Shown in pieces: positions 8,071-17,919 of a stretch of DNA of 45,863 bases (the first letter of the stretch is position 1; every line of letters begins with the position of its first letter). The notes beneath the pieces were generated by a model that ran no database searches, was not told the origin of the DNA, and saw only the letters and a list, made by a program, of their open reading frames with translations. The stretch spans positions 1 through 45,863 of the forward strand of contig NZ_JAJERH010000032.1 of assembly GCF_016919725.2 (NCBI RefSeq). The letters run 5' to 3'. A program made the translations under genes and the position numbers. This DNA comes from Virgibacillus sp. AGTR. GTDB lineage: Bacteria > Bacillota > Bacilli > Bacillales > Amphibacillaceae.

Positions 8071-8201
8071 TGAGCCTTTGCTCCCACACTATATTTCGGC
8101 GGGAGTGTAAAGGATGGTTTCGTCTTTAAAAAGAGCCGTTTTAGTATGTCGCACCCCCTTGTACATAACAAAACAGAATTTTGCTTTACTCTACTATTAG
8201 C

Positions 8202-11200
8202 CTAGCTTTTTAATTCCTGTGGCACTTCAACAAGTTGATTTTTCGCAAAGAAATACAAATATGTTTCCTTTACAGGCTGTTTCCAAATCGTTTCAACAGC
8301 ATATCGATAAAGCTTCATTTGCGTAAAATAACGGTGTAGCATTTTTTCCTTGACTTGCTCTGTCCATTCAGCATTAATGGCATCCGTTTTATAATCGATC
8401 ATTATCCAACCATCTTCTTTTGGAATAAGACAATCGATTACCCCTTGTATTAGCACATTTTCTTCTGGTGCGTGCCATGTTGTATAAACTTCACTTGCTG
8501 GCAATGCAAGACTAAATGGTACCTCGCGATAGAATTTAGGTACACCCATGATAAATGCAGCAATCGGTGTATGATAAAATTGCTCAATTGCATGGATGTC
8601 AATCTGGCCTGCTTCTTGTCTTCCTATAATCTCTTTTTCTATCATTTTTTCAATTTCTTCCTCTATTTGCAAACCATTTAATACTCGTTTAATAGGTAAA
8701 TGCTGCATGACTGTGTGCATTGCAGTTCCTTTTTCAGCTGAAATCATTGATTTTTCCTTTTGCATAAATACTGGTCGTTTAACAATCGGCTTTTGAAATG
8801 TAGCTACAAGCTGATCAGAACTATATTCATCCTTTATTTCCTGTTGCCTTTTAATTTCAGTTACTGTTTGTTTTGCCCTTGAGGTCGCAGCCTCTCGATA
8901 GGGATACGTAAATTGCAAACGTTGATCAACGATATATTTGAGTTCATTATCTGTTAAATCCAACGGCTTCCATTTAGAAATGTGCTCATATAATTGCACA
9001 TCATTGTCCTTATTAGGTTCCGTATTATTGACCAGCTCACTTCCATGAATAATGGTCACATCCCAATGTGACGGATCATGCTCTATCGTTTCATTCGACA
9101 TTTTTGAGGTATCGCCTAATCGTAACATTTCGCAGTCACGATGACGTAAGAGCGCTGGACCAACCCAATCCAGATAGGTTTTTGATTCGATGCGGAAGTA
9201 CGAAGGAAGTACCCATTCATGATGCTCCCTTATTTTCTCCCATTTCTCTATTTTTTTCTCTAAAGATGGTACACTCCCTATCATGACAAGTTTTTCTTTT
9301 GCGCGAGTTAATGCAACATAAAGTACACGCATTTCCTCTGCGAGCTGCTCCCTCAATTTTTCACGCTTTAACGCTTGATAATACAGTGTTGGATAGCTAA
9401 TTCGCTTAACTGGGTCGATGTATTTACTGGCAAAACCATAATCCTTATGCAATAAGTATTTCTGATTTAAATCCATCAAATTAAATTGTTTATCCATCCC
9501 CCCTAAAAGCACTACAGGGAATTCAAGTCCCTTACTTTTATGAATCGTCATAATACGTACAACGTCCTCTTGTTCACTCAGAGCCCTTGCTGCTCCAAGG
9601 TCATCCCCTCGTTCTTCCATTCGCTCGATAAAGCGTAGGAATCGAAATAATCCACGAAATGACGTTTTTTCATACGTTCGCGCTCGATCATAGAGAGCTC
9701 GGAGATTCGCCTGTCGTTGTCTGCCTCCTGGCATACCTCCAACAAAGTCGTAATACCCTGTTTCTCGAAAAATCTGCCAAATCAACTCAGATAAAGAACC
9801 TTGCCTAGATGCTAAACGGTATCTTTCCCGATTGTCAACAAAACGTTGAAGCCTTTTTGCAGTTTCATTTGTATGCTGCTTAACATAGTTTTTTAATGCA
9901 TCATAAAACGAAAGATTCTTTCCTGCTAATCGAATTGCTGCCAATTCTTCTTCATTTAAACCAACTATTGGTGAACGTAATACTGACGCTAATGGGATGT
10001 CCTGTCTCGGATTATCAATCACTTTTAAAAGGCTAATCATTACCTTTATTTCAATTGCTTCAAAATAACCTGTTGATAATTCTGCATATACAGGAATACC
10101 TTGTTTTTTCAACTCATCTGTAATAGCCGGAGCCCATGTCATCGACCGAAGCAGAATGACAACATCCCGATATTGCATATCCCTTTGGGCGTTTGTTTCC
10201 TTATCAACCACTTGCAAAGGTGCTTGATCTGCTTGACCAATCCAATTTTTAATTTTTTTAGCATATACTCTAGCTTCAAGCTCTGCCTTTTCCAAATCTC
10301 GGAAGTCCACTTCCTCCATACTTTCTTCTTGTTCATCAATATGGCGATCTATAATTACCAACTCTGGATTTGGCTGACTATAAGGATATTCATCATACAT
10401 TTTATTGCCATAAATTAGCTCCGCATTTTCATCATAGTTTATTTCACCAAGAGCTTCATCGATAATTTGTCGAAAGATATAATTCGTTCCAGTTAAAACT
10501 TGCTCTCTACTTCTAAAGTTTCTGGCTAAATCAATGCGTTTTCCCGAATTAGTATTAGCAGCAAATCGTTTATACTTACCAATAAACAAAGACGGCTCCG
10601 CATGTCGAAAACGGTAAATACTTTGCTTTACATCTCCTACCATAAATCGATTTCCCTTACCAATTTGATCACTTAATAAATGTAGAATGGTCTCTTGTAC
10701 TAGGTTAGTATCCTGATATTCATCGATGAGTAATTCAGAAAATCGTCGTTGAAATCCAACTGCCACTTTTGATGGTGTTGGTGACTCGGTTGAATCATCT
10801 TCATTTAATAACTGTAAGCAATAATGTTCGAGGTCCGTGAAATCTACCATTGCTCGCTCCCGCTTCTCTTTTGTAAAGCGTTGTTTAAATTCCTTCACTA
10901 ACTCCGTCAATTGTTTAATTACTGGCGCCATTTCACGCATATCTTCTAAATGACTAGCTAAATCTCTACTAAACCAGTCCTGCTTCATATCATTCCAACG
11001 TTTTTTATAGCTATTTCTTAGCTTTTGAACATGCTTTTTTTTCTCCTCATTTACTTCAACACGTTGACTCGATAGTTTTGAAAATGTGTAGTCTTTCATG
11101 AAATTATAAAGTTGATTCCAATCACCTTGAACTCGTTTAACTTCCTGCAACATAGCTATATCTTCTTCTATCGTATTCGCATACTGGTACGGTCCGTCAT

Positions 11201-11927
11201 TTTCTTTTGTTATATTCATAGCAAGTAGCATTTCTTGCTGAATAGCTTCAAACTTCCCTTCCACCTCACGCTTAAGTATATTTAACCAATAAAGATCTAT
11301 TTGCTCATCATTTTCTGATACATCATACGCATTTGCTAATTGATCTAGCCAGTGATCAGGCCAAGGATTCTGTACAGCAAACGAATAGAGAGAAAGGATT
11401 AAGTCTTCTACTTCAGCATCACTACGGTCACTCGAAAAACGATCTACGACTTGAAAAAATAATGCCTGGTCAGCGCCATCTGCACCATACCAATCCTCAA
11501 ACAAATCATCCATTACCTCTTGTTTCATTAAATCTACTTCCATTTCATTAGCAATGCGAAATGAAGGATCAATATCTAATAAATATGCATATTGACGTAC
11601 AACTTCAAGACAAAAGGAATGCAGTGTGGATATCGATGCCCGTTGTAGTAGGGATAATTGTTTCTTTAGATGTTGGGAAGATGGGTCTTCAGCCAAAGCC
11701 TTTTCAAGAGCTGCGCCAACTCGCTTACGCATTTCTTGGGCTGCAGCATTTGTAAAGGTTACTACGAGTAGAGAATCGATATCTACTGGGTTCTCTTTAT
11801 TAAGGAGCTTCTGTATTATTCGTTCAACGAGTACAGCGGTCTTCCCTGAACCTGCTGCCGCTGCAACGAGTACATCGCTCCCACTGGTATATATTGCTTC
11901 CTCTTGTTCTTTTGTCCAGCTTACCAT
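8202..11927 (-). CDS. addA: ATP-dependent helicase/nuclease subunit A
   Basis: 1241 residues, the UvrD-like helicase and nuclease subunit of AddAB, the Firmicute counterpart of RecBCD. It unwinds and trims double-strand ends to a chi-terminated 3' tail for RecA. Walker A AAAGSGKT at 23-30; Walker B LLIDEYQDTN near 410; helicase motif VRIMTIHKSKGLEFPVV in the middle. The C-terminal RecB-type nuclease has GVIDCLI and IDYKTD (Asp1178, Lys1180). Length equals that of B. subtilis AddA. Its start overlaps the end of addB by 7 bp. In B. subtilis sbcD and sbcC follow addA; here the gene runs straight into convergent gerPF. Confidence 0.97.
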   Translation of the reverse strand: MVSWTKEQEEAIYTSGSDVLVAAAAGSGKTAVLVERIIQKLLNKENPVDIDSLLVVTFTNAAAQEMRKRVGAALEKALAEDPSSQHLKKQLSLLQRASISTLHSFCLEVVRQYAYLLDIDPSFRIANEMEVDLMKQEVMDDLFEDWYGADGADQALFFQVVDRFSSDRSDAEVEDLILSLYSFAVQNPWPDHWLDQLANAYDVSENDEQIDLYWLNILKREVEGKFEAIQQEMLLAMNITKENDGPYQYANTIEEDIAMLQEVKRVQGDWNQLYNFMKDYTFSKLSSQRVEVNEEKKKHVQKLRNSYKKRWNDMKQDWFSRDLASHLEDMREMAPVIKQLTELVKEFKQRFTKEKRERAMVDFTDLEHYCLQLLNEDDSTESPTPSKVAVGFQRRFSELLIDEYQDTNLVQETILHLLSDQIGKGNRFMVGDVKQSIYRFRHAEPSLFIGKYKRFAANTNSGKRIDLARNFRSREQVLTGTNYIFRQIIDEALGEINYDENAELIYGNKMYDEYPYSQPNPELVIIDRHIDEQEESMEEVDFRDLEKAELEARVYAKKIKNWIGQADQAPLQVVDKETNAQRDMQYRDVVILLRSMTWAPAITDELKKQGIPVYAELSTGYFEAIEIKVMISLLKVIDNPRQDIPLASVLRSPIVGLNEEELAAIRLAGKNLSFYDALKNYVKQHTNETAKRLQRFVDNRERYRLASRQGSLSELIWQIFRETGYYDFVGGMPGGRQRQANLRALYDRARTYEKTSFRGLFRFLRFIERMEERGDDLGAARALSEQEDVVRIMTIHKSKGLEFPVVLLGGMDKQFNLMDLNQKYLLHKDYGFASKYIDPVKRISYPTLYYQALKREKLREQLAEEMRVLYVALTRAKEKLVMIGSVPSLEKKIEKWEKIREHHEWVLPSYFRIESKTYLDWVGPALLRHRDCEMLRLGDTSKMSNETIEHDPSHWDVTIIHGSELVNNTEPNKDNDVQLYEHISKWKPLDLTDNELKYIVDQRLQFTYPYREAATSRAKQTVTEIKRQQEIKDEYSSDQLVATFQKPIVKRPVFMQKEKSMISAEKGTAMHTVMQHLPIKRVLNGLQIEEEIEKMIEKEIIGRQEAGQIDIHAIEQFYHTPIAAFIMGVPKFYREVPFSLALPASEVYTTWHAPEENVLIQGVIDCLIPKEDGWIMIDYKTDAINAEWTEQVKEKMLHRYFTQMKLYRYAVETIWKQPVKETYLYFFAKNQLVEVPQELKS

Positions 11928-14900
11928 GAATCGCCCTCCTCCCTCTGAATACGGTTAAGGATATCTTCATCCTTTAAGTCGGTTAGCTTTCTGTAATCAT
12001 TCGTTGCTATGGTTGAATCAAACTGACATACAGCATGGAATGGGCAATATGTACATGCAACTTGCTGCTTATGCTGATAAGGGTTTAAATCAACTCCCCC
12101 TGTAGTCATATCAATACCAGCTTTAGCCATAAGTCGATGCATATGATTTTGTAAACTAGCGAATGTTTGTTGATCTGCTATTTTGGAATAACTATAAAAG
12201 CCACCCTTTTTCTTTACACCTGCAGGAACAATTTGGCTAGCTCCAGAATCTAATGCAGTATCCATCCATTTCACAATTTCTTCGTCTGATAATAGTAATC
12301 CTTGCATTTTATATTTCTTAAACAATTCTTCCGCGATGGAGGCATCATCAAGTCTCCCTTTTCCTGTAATCATTGGATTATGGACATGGAAGTATAATAC
12401 TCCTGCTGGTGTCGCTTGAACCCCTAGCCACTTTTCAGAGTGCGTTAACACCACATCTAAATACGTAAGCATTTGTAGAGCTAAACCATAATAAACTTCC
12501 ATTAGGTTAAGTCCTTTGGCACTAGACTTATAATCTATAATTCGTAAAAATAGTTCATCATCCTTTATTGCTCTGTCGACACGATCAATTCTACCTCGTA
12601 GCATTAACTCAAAACCATTCTCCAACGTAATCGTTAATGGTGGCAGCTTCTGATTTTTACCAAAACCTAATTCTAACCCAACTGGAGAGAAATTACTTTG
12701 TCTTGCCTGCTCACTTAATACAAAAGCCGCTCGTGCGATAACTTCTTCCAGCTTTTGTTGAATGTATTTATAACGGTTAGAACTGTGTAGAATCTGATGC
12801 TGTAGTACTGGCGCTAAATGGCTTACAGCCTTAGACGCATAATTAGCTGCATCAGACTGGTTCAAGTGTGAAAAATCTCTACCTTCGCTTTGAACCCATT
12901 CTGTAATGGTTTTTAACGCTTCATGGAATAATTGCCCAATGTCTGGTGCATCTAACTTGTATGTTCTACGCTCTTCAAGTCCTAAACTGTATTTTGCAAA
13001 GTGCTGGTATGAACATCGATAATATGTCTCTAATCGAGAAACACTCGCCTTTACCTGTTTTGGATAAAGCTGTTCGATGGTTTCACTAGACAAGTCGGTA
13101 GGTTTATTTTGATAGAATAAACTTTGTAAAATTCGATACGTCGTATGATACTTCTTGTGATGCTCCATATACCAATTCAGTACATACCACCATATGCTCC
13201 TAACAGGGTAGCCTTTTTGATATCTAGCTAACTGAGCTGTTAAAGCAGCTCTTGTCTTCGTTGGTGTCGTTATAAATCGACCTGCATCTAATAATTCATC
13301 AGGATCCTGCAAAACCAAGTGGTCACTGGAGCTTGGAAATAGATCCTCCATACGCTTAATCAGCTGTGAAGGCATCTTTGCCTTTCCTTCATCATCACTT
13401 AAAGGATAACTAATCCACAATCTGTCTCTAGCTACCGTAAATGCTATATACATATAGAACCAATCATCAAGTAATTGGCGCTTGCTACTTTCTGCTAGCT
13501 TTAATCCATGACCAGCCAGCATTTCTCTTTCCTGTTCATTTATCAATCCATCAGTTGGTGGTTTCATTGGCCAAACGCCTTCATTTACACCGAGAAGGAA
13601 ACCACATTTTATTCCACTGATTCGAGAACGATCGATAGAACCAACTATGACATGGTCCATACTTGGCGGAACATGAGCAAACGTTAACGTCTCGAAACCA
13701 GCTTCTAATGTTTTTCGAAACGTAGTTAGTGACATTTCCTCTTCTCCAGCCATCTCAACGATTTCATCAAACAATTGAATGACAGCATCCCATACCTGCT
13801 CTTGTTCCCTTCCTTTTTCAAGCTCTCCAACATTATCATAATCCGTACGTATTTCCTCTAATCGAACGGGAACTTGTAATTCCTCTAGTAATAAATAAAT
13901 GGTTTCACATTTTTCCTGAACGGTTGAAGCGTCTCTCATTTGCGTATCGAAGTTTCCTAATGCCTGCGCCACTTGGTTACGATAATGATTTATTCTTGCT
14001 TGTGTATCTCTTTCCATATCTGTTTGCGCCATTTGGTCAAATCCTCGAAATCTTTGAAACACCCACTCTTCTTCTCCTAGCCAGCGCTCTCTTGATCTAA
14101 TTCCATACTCTAGTACATAATTTTCTAATTCATCTATTGCGTCAGGGTTTAGCGGATATTCCTTATTTAAACTTGGAATAAAACCAGTTTTGAGTACGCG
14201 AAAAACAGCATCATATCGCCAATTTCCTTCTACCATATCTAATAAAGAACGAATCAATTCAATTAGCGCATGATTCTGCATGGTTCTTTTTTCATCAATA
14301 AAAACTGGAATGTCATAATCATTAAAGAGCGTTGCAATTAAATCATGGTACGTATCGGTTTGCCGAATAAACAGCGCAATATCACGATAACGATAGCCCT
14401 CTTCCCTAACAAGTCGAACAATCTCTTGAGCTGCTCCTTCTACTTCTGCTCGGGGATGGACTGCTTCTGCAATTTGCAGTGGAACTTGCTCATCATAGTG
14501 AGGGACAGGTCGGACATCAAAATTTTTTTCCAAATGTGCAAAGTAAGGCCGATCTCGAAATCTTCCATATTCAGGGTCAAGTTCAACGGTCTCTTCTATC
14601 ATTACGTCATTCATTTCCGCAGTTTGCTTAAGTGCTTGGTAGGTTTCCGTTGTCTGGTAAAATAAATCCAATTCAGACACAGCGTCCCCCTCTGGCTGCT
14701 CCACAGTTAACGCGACAGTTACACGTTTGCATTTTTTCATAAGTGCTTCTACTACCATCATTTCTTTTGGTGTAAACCGATGAAACCCATCAACATATAT
14801 CTCTGCTTCATGTAATAATTGCGACTCTTTAATCTTATCAGCAAGTAATTGCAGTTGATCCTCGCCATCTATATATTTATCTTGCAAAGCAAATAGTAAT

Positions 14901-15418
14901 TTTTCATAGATATATACTAAATCCTCAAGCTTATTCGCTAACGCCTCTTCCCCAGGCTCCTTATGTACGTATTGACCAATTTGTTCAATTTGCGCATGCA
15001 ATAGCTCTGGTGTAATGGTATATCGCTTAAACTCCGTTATCATTGTTTCTAATTGATGTAAAAAACCTTGTTTTTCCATTGCTTTTTGGAAAACATGCCA
15101 CTCATCTTGTTTTTCTTCTATAATTTTGCGTAGCATCATTTGAATACCAACCGTACTAATAAACTGCTTCGTCCCGCCTCCTGTTTCCTGCAGCACCCTC
15201 CAAGCCAGCCTTGAAAAGCTTGCTACTTGAGCACGAATACTCCCGCGAATATCTTTATCATTAAACAGTGTATACTCCTGTTGAAATGTCATTTGATCTG
15301 GAACGATATAGAATATAGGTGGGCCTTGTGGTTCCTGAATTAATTTGGCTTTCATCTCATCCAATGAACGGCCGCTTTTCCCCGTTCCTGCTCGTCCAGT
15401 AATAAAACGGAGTCCCAT
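11921..15418 (-). CDS. addB: ATP-dependent helicase/nuclease subunit B
   Basis: 1165 residues, the inactivated-helicase and nuclease subunit of AddAB that recognises chi. Walker A GRAGTGKS at 8-15. RecB-type nuclease motif IIDYKSSAKG near 965. Four iron-sulfur cysteines: one in YYRCSYQHF near 800 and C1122, C1125, C1131 in CTYCPFHAVC near the end, matching the B. subtilis arrangement. Starts with ATG behind a GGGGGAAAC-type site. First gene of the addBA pair, separated from the upstream signal peptidase gene by a terminator. Confidence 0.97.
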   Translation of the reverse strand: MGLRFITGRAGTGKSGRSLDEMKAKLIQEPQGPPIFYIVPDQMTFQQEYTLFNDKDIRGSIRAQVASFSRLAWRVLQETGGGTKQFISTVGIQMMLRKIIEEKQDEWHVFQKAMEKQGFLHQLETMITEFKRYTITPELLHAQIEQIGQYVHKEPGEEALANKLEDLVYIYEKLLFALQDKYIDGEDQLQLLADKIKESQLLHEAEIYVDGFHRFTPKEMMVVEALMKKCKRVTVALTVEQPEGDAVSELDLFYQTTETYQALKQTAEMNDVMIEETVELDPEYGRFRDRPYFAHLEKNFDVRPVPHYDEQVPLQIAEAVHPRAEVEGAAQEIVRLVREEGYRYRDIALFIRQTDTYHDLIATLFNDYDIPVFIDEKRTMQNHALIELIRSLLDMVEGNWRYDAVFRVLKTGFIPSLNKEYPLNPDAIDELENYVLEYGIRSRERWLGEEEWVFQRFRGFDQMAQTDMERDTQARINHYRNQVAQALGNFDTQMRDASTVQEKCETIYLLLEELQVPVRLEEIRTDYDNVGELEKGREQEQVWDAVIQLFDEIVEMAGEEEMSLTTFRKTLEAGFETLTFAHVPPSMDHVIVGSIDRSRISGIKCGFLLGVNEGVWPMKPPTDGLINEQEREMLAGHGLKLAESSKRQLLDDWFYMYIAFTVARDRLWISYPLSDDEGKAKMPSQLIKRMEDLFPSSSDHLVLQDPDELLDAGRFITTPTKTRAALTAQLARYQKGYPVRSIWWYVLNWYMEHHKKYHTTYRILQSLFYQNKPTDLSSETIEQLYPKQVKASVSRLETYYRCSYQHFAKYSLGLEERRTYKLDAPDIGQLFHEALKTITEWVQSEGRDFSHLNQSDAANYASKAVSHLAPVLQHQILHSSNRYKYIQQKLEEVIARAAFVLSEQARQSNFSPVGLELGFGKNQKLPPLTITLENGFELMLRGRIDRVDRAIKDDELFLRIIDYKSSAKGLNLMEVYYGLALQMLTYLDVVLTHSEKWLGVQATPAGVLYFHVHNPMITGKGRLDDASIAEELFKKYKMQGLLLSDEEIVKWMDTALDSGASQIVPAGVKKKGGFYSYSKIADQQTFASLQNHMHRLMAKAGIDMTTGGVDLNPYQHKQQVACTYCPFHAVCQFDSTIATNDYRKLTDLKDEDILNRIQREEGDSW

Positions 15419-15451
15419 AATGTTTCCCCCATTTCCTTCTCCAATTTAAAA

Positions 15452-15487
15452 AGCTCTCATCCTTTTATTTTACCAAAGATGAGAGCT
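15452..15487 (-). terminator. Terminator between the signal peptidase gene and addB
   Basis: AGCTCTCATC / GATGAGAGCT, 10 bp perfect, followed by five T on the minus strand, just after the signal peptidase stop. It separates that gene from addBA. Confidence 0.85.
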
Positions 15488-15496
15488 ACTACATAA

Positions 15497-16048
15497 CTAT
15501 TTGCCAAGGCTTAAACTCGCTTGAGAAAGCGGCCAATATTTCACATCTACTTTCCCTACAAGCTGTGTTTGTGAAATAAACCCAAACGATCTGCTGTCCA
15601 GACTATTATCACGATTATCGCCCATTACAAATAGTTTTCCTTCTGGAACCTCTGTTTTACCCGTAATTTCTTCTAAGGTAAAGTTTTCGGTGTATGGTTT
15701 TCCATTACTTGCCTGAACGAACTCACTTAAAAATCGTTCTTCTACATATTTTCCATTTATATATAAGTTATCGTCCTTATATTTTATTTCATCCCCAGGA
15801 ACACCTATTACACGTTTTACATAGTCCTCCTGTTTATTAGCGTGAAACACGATGACATCAAAACGATCCACATCCGTTAGATCGTAGACGACTTTATTAA
15901 CCATTAATAAGTTACCATCGTTTAATGTTGGCTGCATGGATTCTCCGTCTACAACATAACTAGCAAAAATCACAGAACGGAATACCATCGCAACTATGAT
16001 CCCAAGCAATACAAGTGGAATCACTTTTCGATATTTTATTTTTTTCAT
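15497..16048 (-). CDS. Type I signal peptidase (SipS/SipV-like)
   Basis: 183 residues with one N-terminal transmembrane anchor (about 10-29) and an extracellular peptidase domain that removes Sec signal peptides. The Ser/Lys dyad is visible: Ser37 in GESMQPTL and Lys79 in DYVKRVIGVPGD. Box E VMGDNRDNSLDSRSFG follows near 141-156. GGAGGAAGG lies about 9 nt before the ATG. In B. subtilis sipV follows yhjE, as here, so this is probably the sipV orthologue, but the paralogues (SipS, T, U, V) cannot be told apart by eye. Confidence 0.92.
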   Translation of the reverse strand: MKKIKYRKVIPLVLLGIIVAMVFRSVIFASYVVDGESMQPTLNDGNLLMVNKVVYDLTDVDRFDVIVFHANKQEDYVKRVIGVPGDEIKYKDDNLYINGKYVEERFLSEFVQASNGKPYTENFTLEEITGKTEVPEGKLFVMGDNRDNSLDSRSFGFISQTQLVGKVDVKYWPLSQASLSLGK

Positions 16049-16104
16049 GCCAAACCTTCCTCCAGAGTATGTTCTCTTTACATCATACCCTGGAGGACAG
16101 TGTC

Positions 16105-16761
16105 TTAACCCTTTTCAGAGCCTATTTCATCATTTTCAAGCGCCTTTTTCTGCAAACGCTTCTCGATATACTTACCAATAATCCAAAAAAGGACGATGCA
16201 ACCTCCAACAATTATAGTCTTCACCGGATTTTTAGCAAATTCCATAATACTTGAGCCTACATAAGCAATGGAAAAGATCATCACCGATTTCCCCATAATT
16301 ACAGCAAGAATAAACTGTTGCTTACTAATTTTCGACAAGCCTGAAACAACATTGATGACAGAGGATGGTGAAAAAGGAAAACACATTAATAAGAAAAGTG
16401 GTCCAAATCCATGTCGCTCCAACCAGGTTGTCACTTTCTTTACTTGTTTATTCCCTCGAATCGTTTTAAAAATTCGTTTATTACCAAGCTTGCGAATGAC
16501 TAAAAATACTAAGACAGCGCCCAGTGCTGACCCTGCCCATGATAATAAAAAGCCTTCAAGCAACCCATATGCCGCTGCATTGGCAAATACAAATACAACC
16601 AATGGAAGAAAAGGGAGAAACGCTTCAATGAATGGCAACAATATCCCTGGTAGTGGCCCTAAATTCTCGTAATTATGAAGCAAGTGCATAATATATTCAT
16701 CGAAATTGTCATTTTCAATCATTGTTTTCCAATCCGAAAGTTGGATGTCTAATAAATACAT
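16105..16761 (-). CDS. yhjE: VTT/DedA-like membrane protein (YhjE)
   Basis: 218 residues with about five hydrophobic segments and the VTT (TVP38/TMEM64, SNARE-associated) domain: LPFIEAFLPFLPL near 38-50, the G-x-x-L-G-A-V-L-V-F-L-V-I-R-K-L-G core, and CFPFSPSSVINVVSGLS. Members of the wider DedA/VTT group act in membrane lipid flipping; the substrate here is unknown. Start at 16761, behind GAGGAG; a TTG six codons earlier overlaps that site. It lies directly upstream of the signal peptidase gene (56 bp), probably cotranscribed. Confidence 0.85.
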   Translation of the reverse strand: MYLLDIQLSDWKTMIENDNFDEYIMHLLHNYENLGPLPGILLPFIEAFLPFLPLVVFVFANAAAYGLLEGFLLSWAGSALGAVLVFLVIRKLGNKRIFKTIRGNKQVKKVTTWLERHGFGPLFLLMCFPFSPSSVINVVSGLSKISKQQFILAVIMGKSVMIFSIAYVGSSIMEFAKNPVKTIIVGGCIVLFWIIGKYIEKRLQKKALENDEIGSEKG

Positions 16762-16970
16762 GTAGTAAAATCTCCTCAATATGTAAATGTCACTTTATCC
16801 TATTTTTAAGTCTATCTATTTTTATTTTAATGTAAACATCTAATTATGCATAGTCATATCCTTAATTTGCCACTTTCTTTTCATTTCTAATAGTTACCAT
16901 TGATTAGTTTATTAATTTTTGCATATACTATGAACAAGAACAAACGTTCTTGTCAAGGAGGGAGATTGTC

Positions 16971-17354
16971 ATGCGCTATCTAAACGAAGAAGAATTAACG
17001 ATTGCTTCTCGCTTTCTGTTCCTATCGATGGCCATGGTCGTTATACAACAAGACATGCAACATTTCCAAAAAGGAGCGTTTAAAATCACAGAGCATTATA
17101 TGGGACTTTTGAAAAGAATGGAGGCAGAAGCAGTCAATGAACGCAGAGTGTTACGAAGTACTATGCTTCATAAACAAATAAAGGTCGTTACATTAGAAAA
17201 AAATGATTCATTTTCTTCGTATTTATTCCTCTGCCGAGGTCGTGAGGAAAAACGGAATTATTTTAACCCTGCTATTCGAAAAAAAGTCCTAACTATTCTT
17301 GAGGAATTAATGGAAAAGGGGCAGTCCGATCAATATGCTTCTGCAAAAACCTAA
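16971..17354 (+). CDS. yhjD: YhjD family protein
   Basis: 127 residues, soluble and charged, starting MRYLNEEELTIASRFLFLSM behind AAGGAGGG. It resembles B. subtilis YhjD in length, in the FKITEHYMGLLKRM block and in the C-terminal DSFSSYLFLCRGREEKRNYF block. Function unknown. Position next to yhjE agrees. Its last 62 bp overlap the convergent 3' end of comK. Confidence 0.75.
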   Translation: MRYLNEEELTIASRFLFLSMAMVVIQQDMQHFQKGAFKITEHYMGLLKRMEAEAVNERRVLRSTMLHKQIKVVTLEKNDSFSSYLFLCRGREEKRNYFNPAIRKKVLTILEELMEKGQSDQYASAKT

Positions 17355-17820
17355 TACGATTATCTAAAAGATAGCGAAACTGCGCAGTTCGTTGAACCTG
17401 ATTTAGCGCAGAACCATAGGAGATATCAAGAAATACACGCTTGCCATTCTTAAACAGGATTTCTGTACCATAATTAGCTGCTTTAAGAACTTGATCAATA
17501 TGGGAGTGTGCAATCCATGAACATTTGGAGCTTGAAGGGGATGTAGTCGGGAAGAAATACATGCCACTAATTGGATCAATTGTGATTGGTGCTTTATGTG
17601 TAATTCCACAGATATCTTTGGTACCCTCTTGTCGACCTTTTAAACTTGCACCAAAAAACTTACAAGCATGATCGACAATTTTGCTAGGAGAAAAGCTGAC
17701 TGGATATTCAGCTTCTTCTTCTAATACCATAGTAATGGGGTTATCTTTGGAATCACGTTGGGCAACAAGAGCAACAGTCAGTGGGGTGATTTCTGGTGTA
17801 GATGTATACAAATTCAACAT
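17293..17820 (-). CDS. comK: Competence transcription factor ComK
   Basis: 175 residues. Recognised by KIVDHACKFFGASLKGRQEGTK-type spacing to THKAPITIDP, the PTTSPSSSKCSWIAHSHI block (B. subtilis: PTLSSTRPQCGWISHVHV), then NGTEILFKNG-like and SYGSALNQVQRTAQFRYLLDNRI. ComK is the master activator of DNA-uptake genes and binds paired AT-boxes (AAAA-N5-TTTT). I start at 17820, behind GGAAAGGATGAG with normal spacing; an ATG four codons earlier sits on the site itself. Slightly shorter at the C-terminus than the 192-residue B. subtilis protein. No disruption is visible, so it could be functional. Confidence 0.9.
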   Translation of the reverse strand: MLNLYTSTPEITPLTVALVAQRDSKDNPITMVLEEEAEYPVSFSPSKIVDHACKFFGASLKGRQEGTKDICGITHKAPITIDPISGMYFFPTTSPSSSKCSWIAHSHIDQVLKAANYGTEILFKNGKRVFLDISYGSALNQVQRTAQFRYLLDNRIRFLQKHIDRTAPFPLIPQE

Positions 17821-17876
17821 TAAAATGCTCATCCTTTCCGAAGAAAAGAAAGTGGCTTATATATTAATTTATCAAA

Positions 17877-17905
17877 ATTATAGAGAAAATGGAAGATAAA
17901 AACAA
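17877..17905 (-). promoter_or_regulatory. Sigma-A promoter of comK
   Basis: Minus strand: TTGTTT, 17-bp spacer, TATAAT. The -10 lies 57 bp upstream of the chosen comK start. No exact AAAA-N5-TTTT ComK box pair was found next to it, although the region is A/T-rich. Confidence 0.6.
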
Positions 17906-17919
17906 TATCTTCACAAAAT

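Noticed and set aside
10101-10418. Plus-strand open frame of 105 codons inside addA
   Set aside because: Antisense shadow of a conserved helicase region, without a ribosome binding site.
11626-11958. Plus-strand open frame of 110 codons across the addA/addB junction
   Set aside because: Lies antisense to strongly conserved addA motifs including the Walker A region; no ribosome binding site and low-complexity composition.
16268-16672. Plus-strand open frame of 134 codons inside yhjE
   Set aside because: Antisense to a recognisable membrane protein; lysine/asparagine-rich product typical of a shadow frame, with no ribosome binding site.
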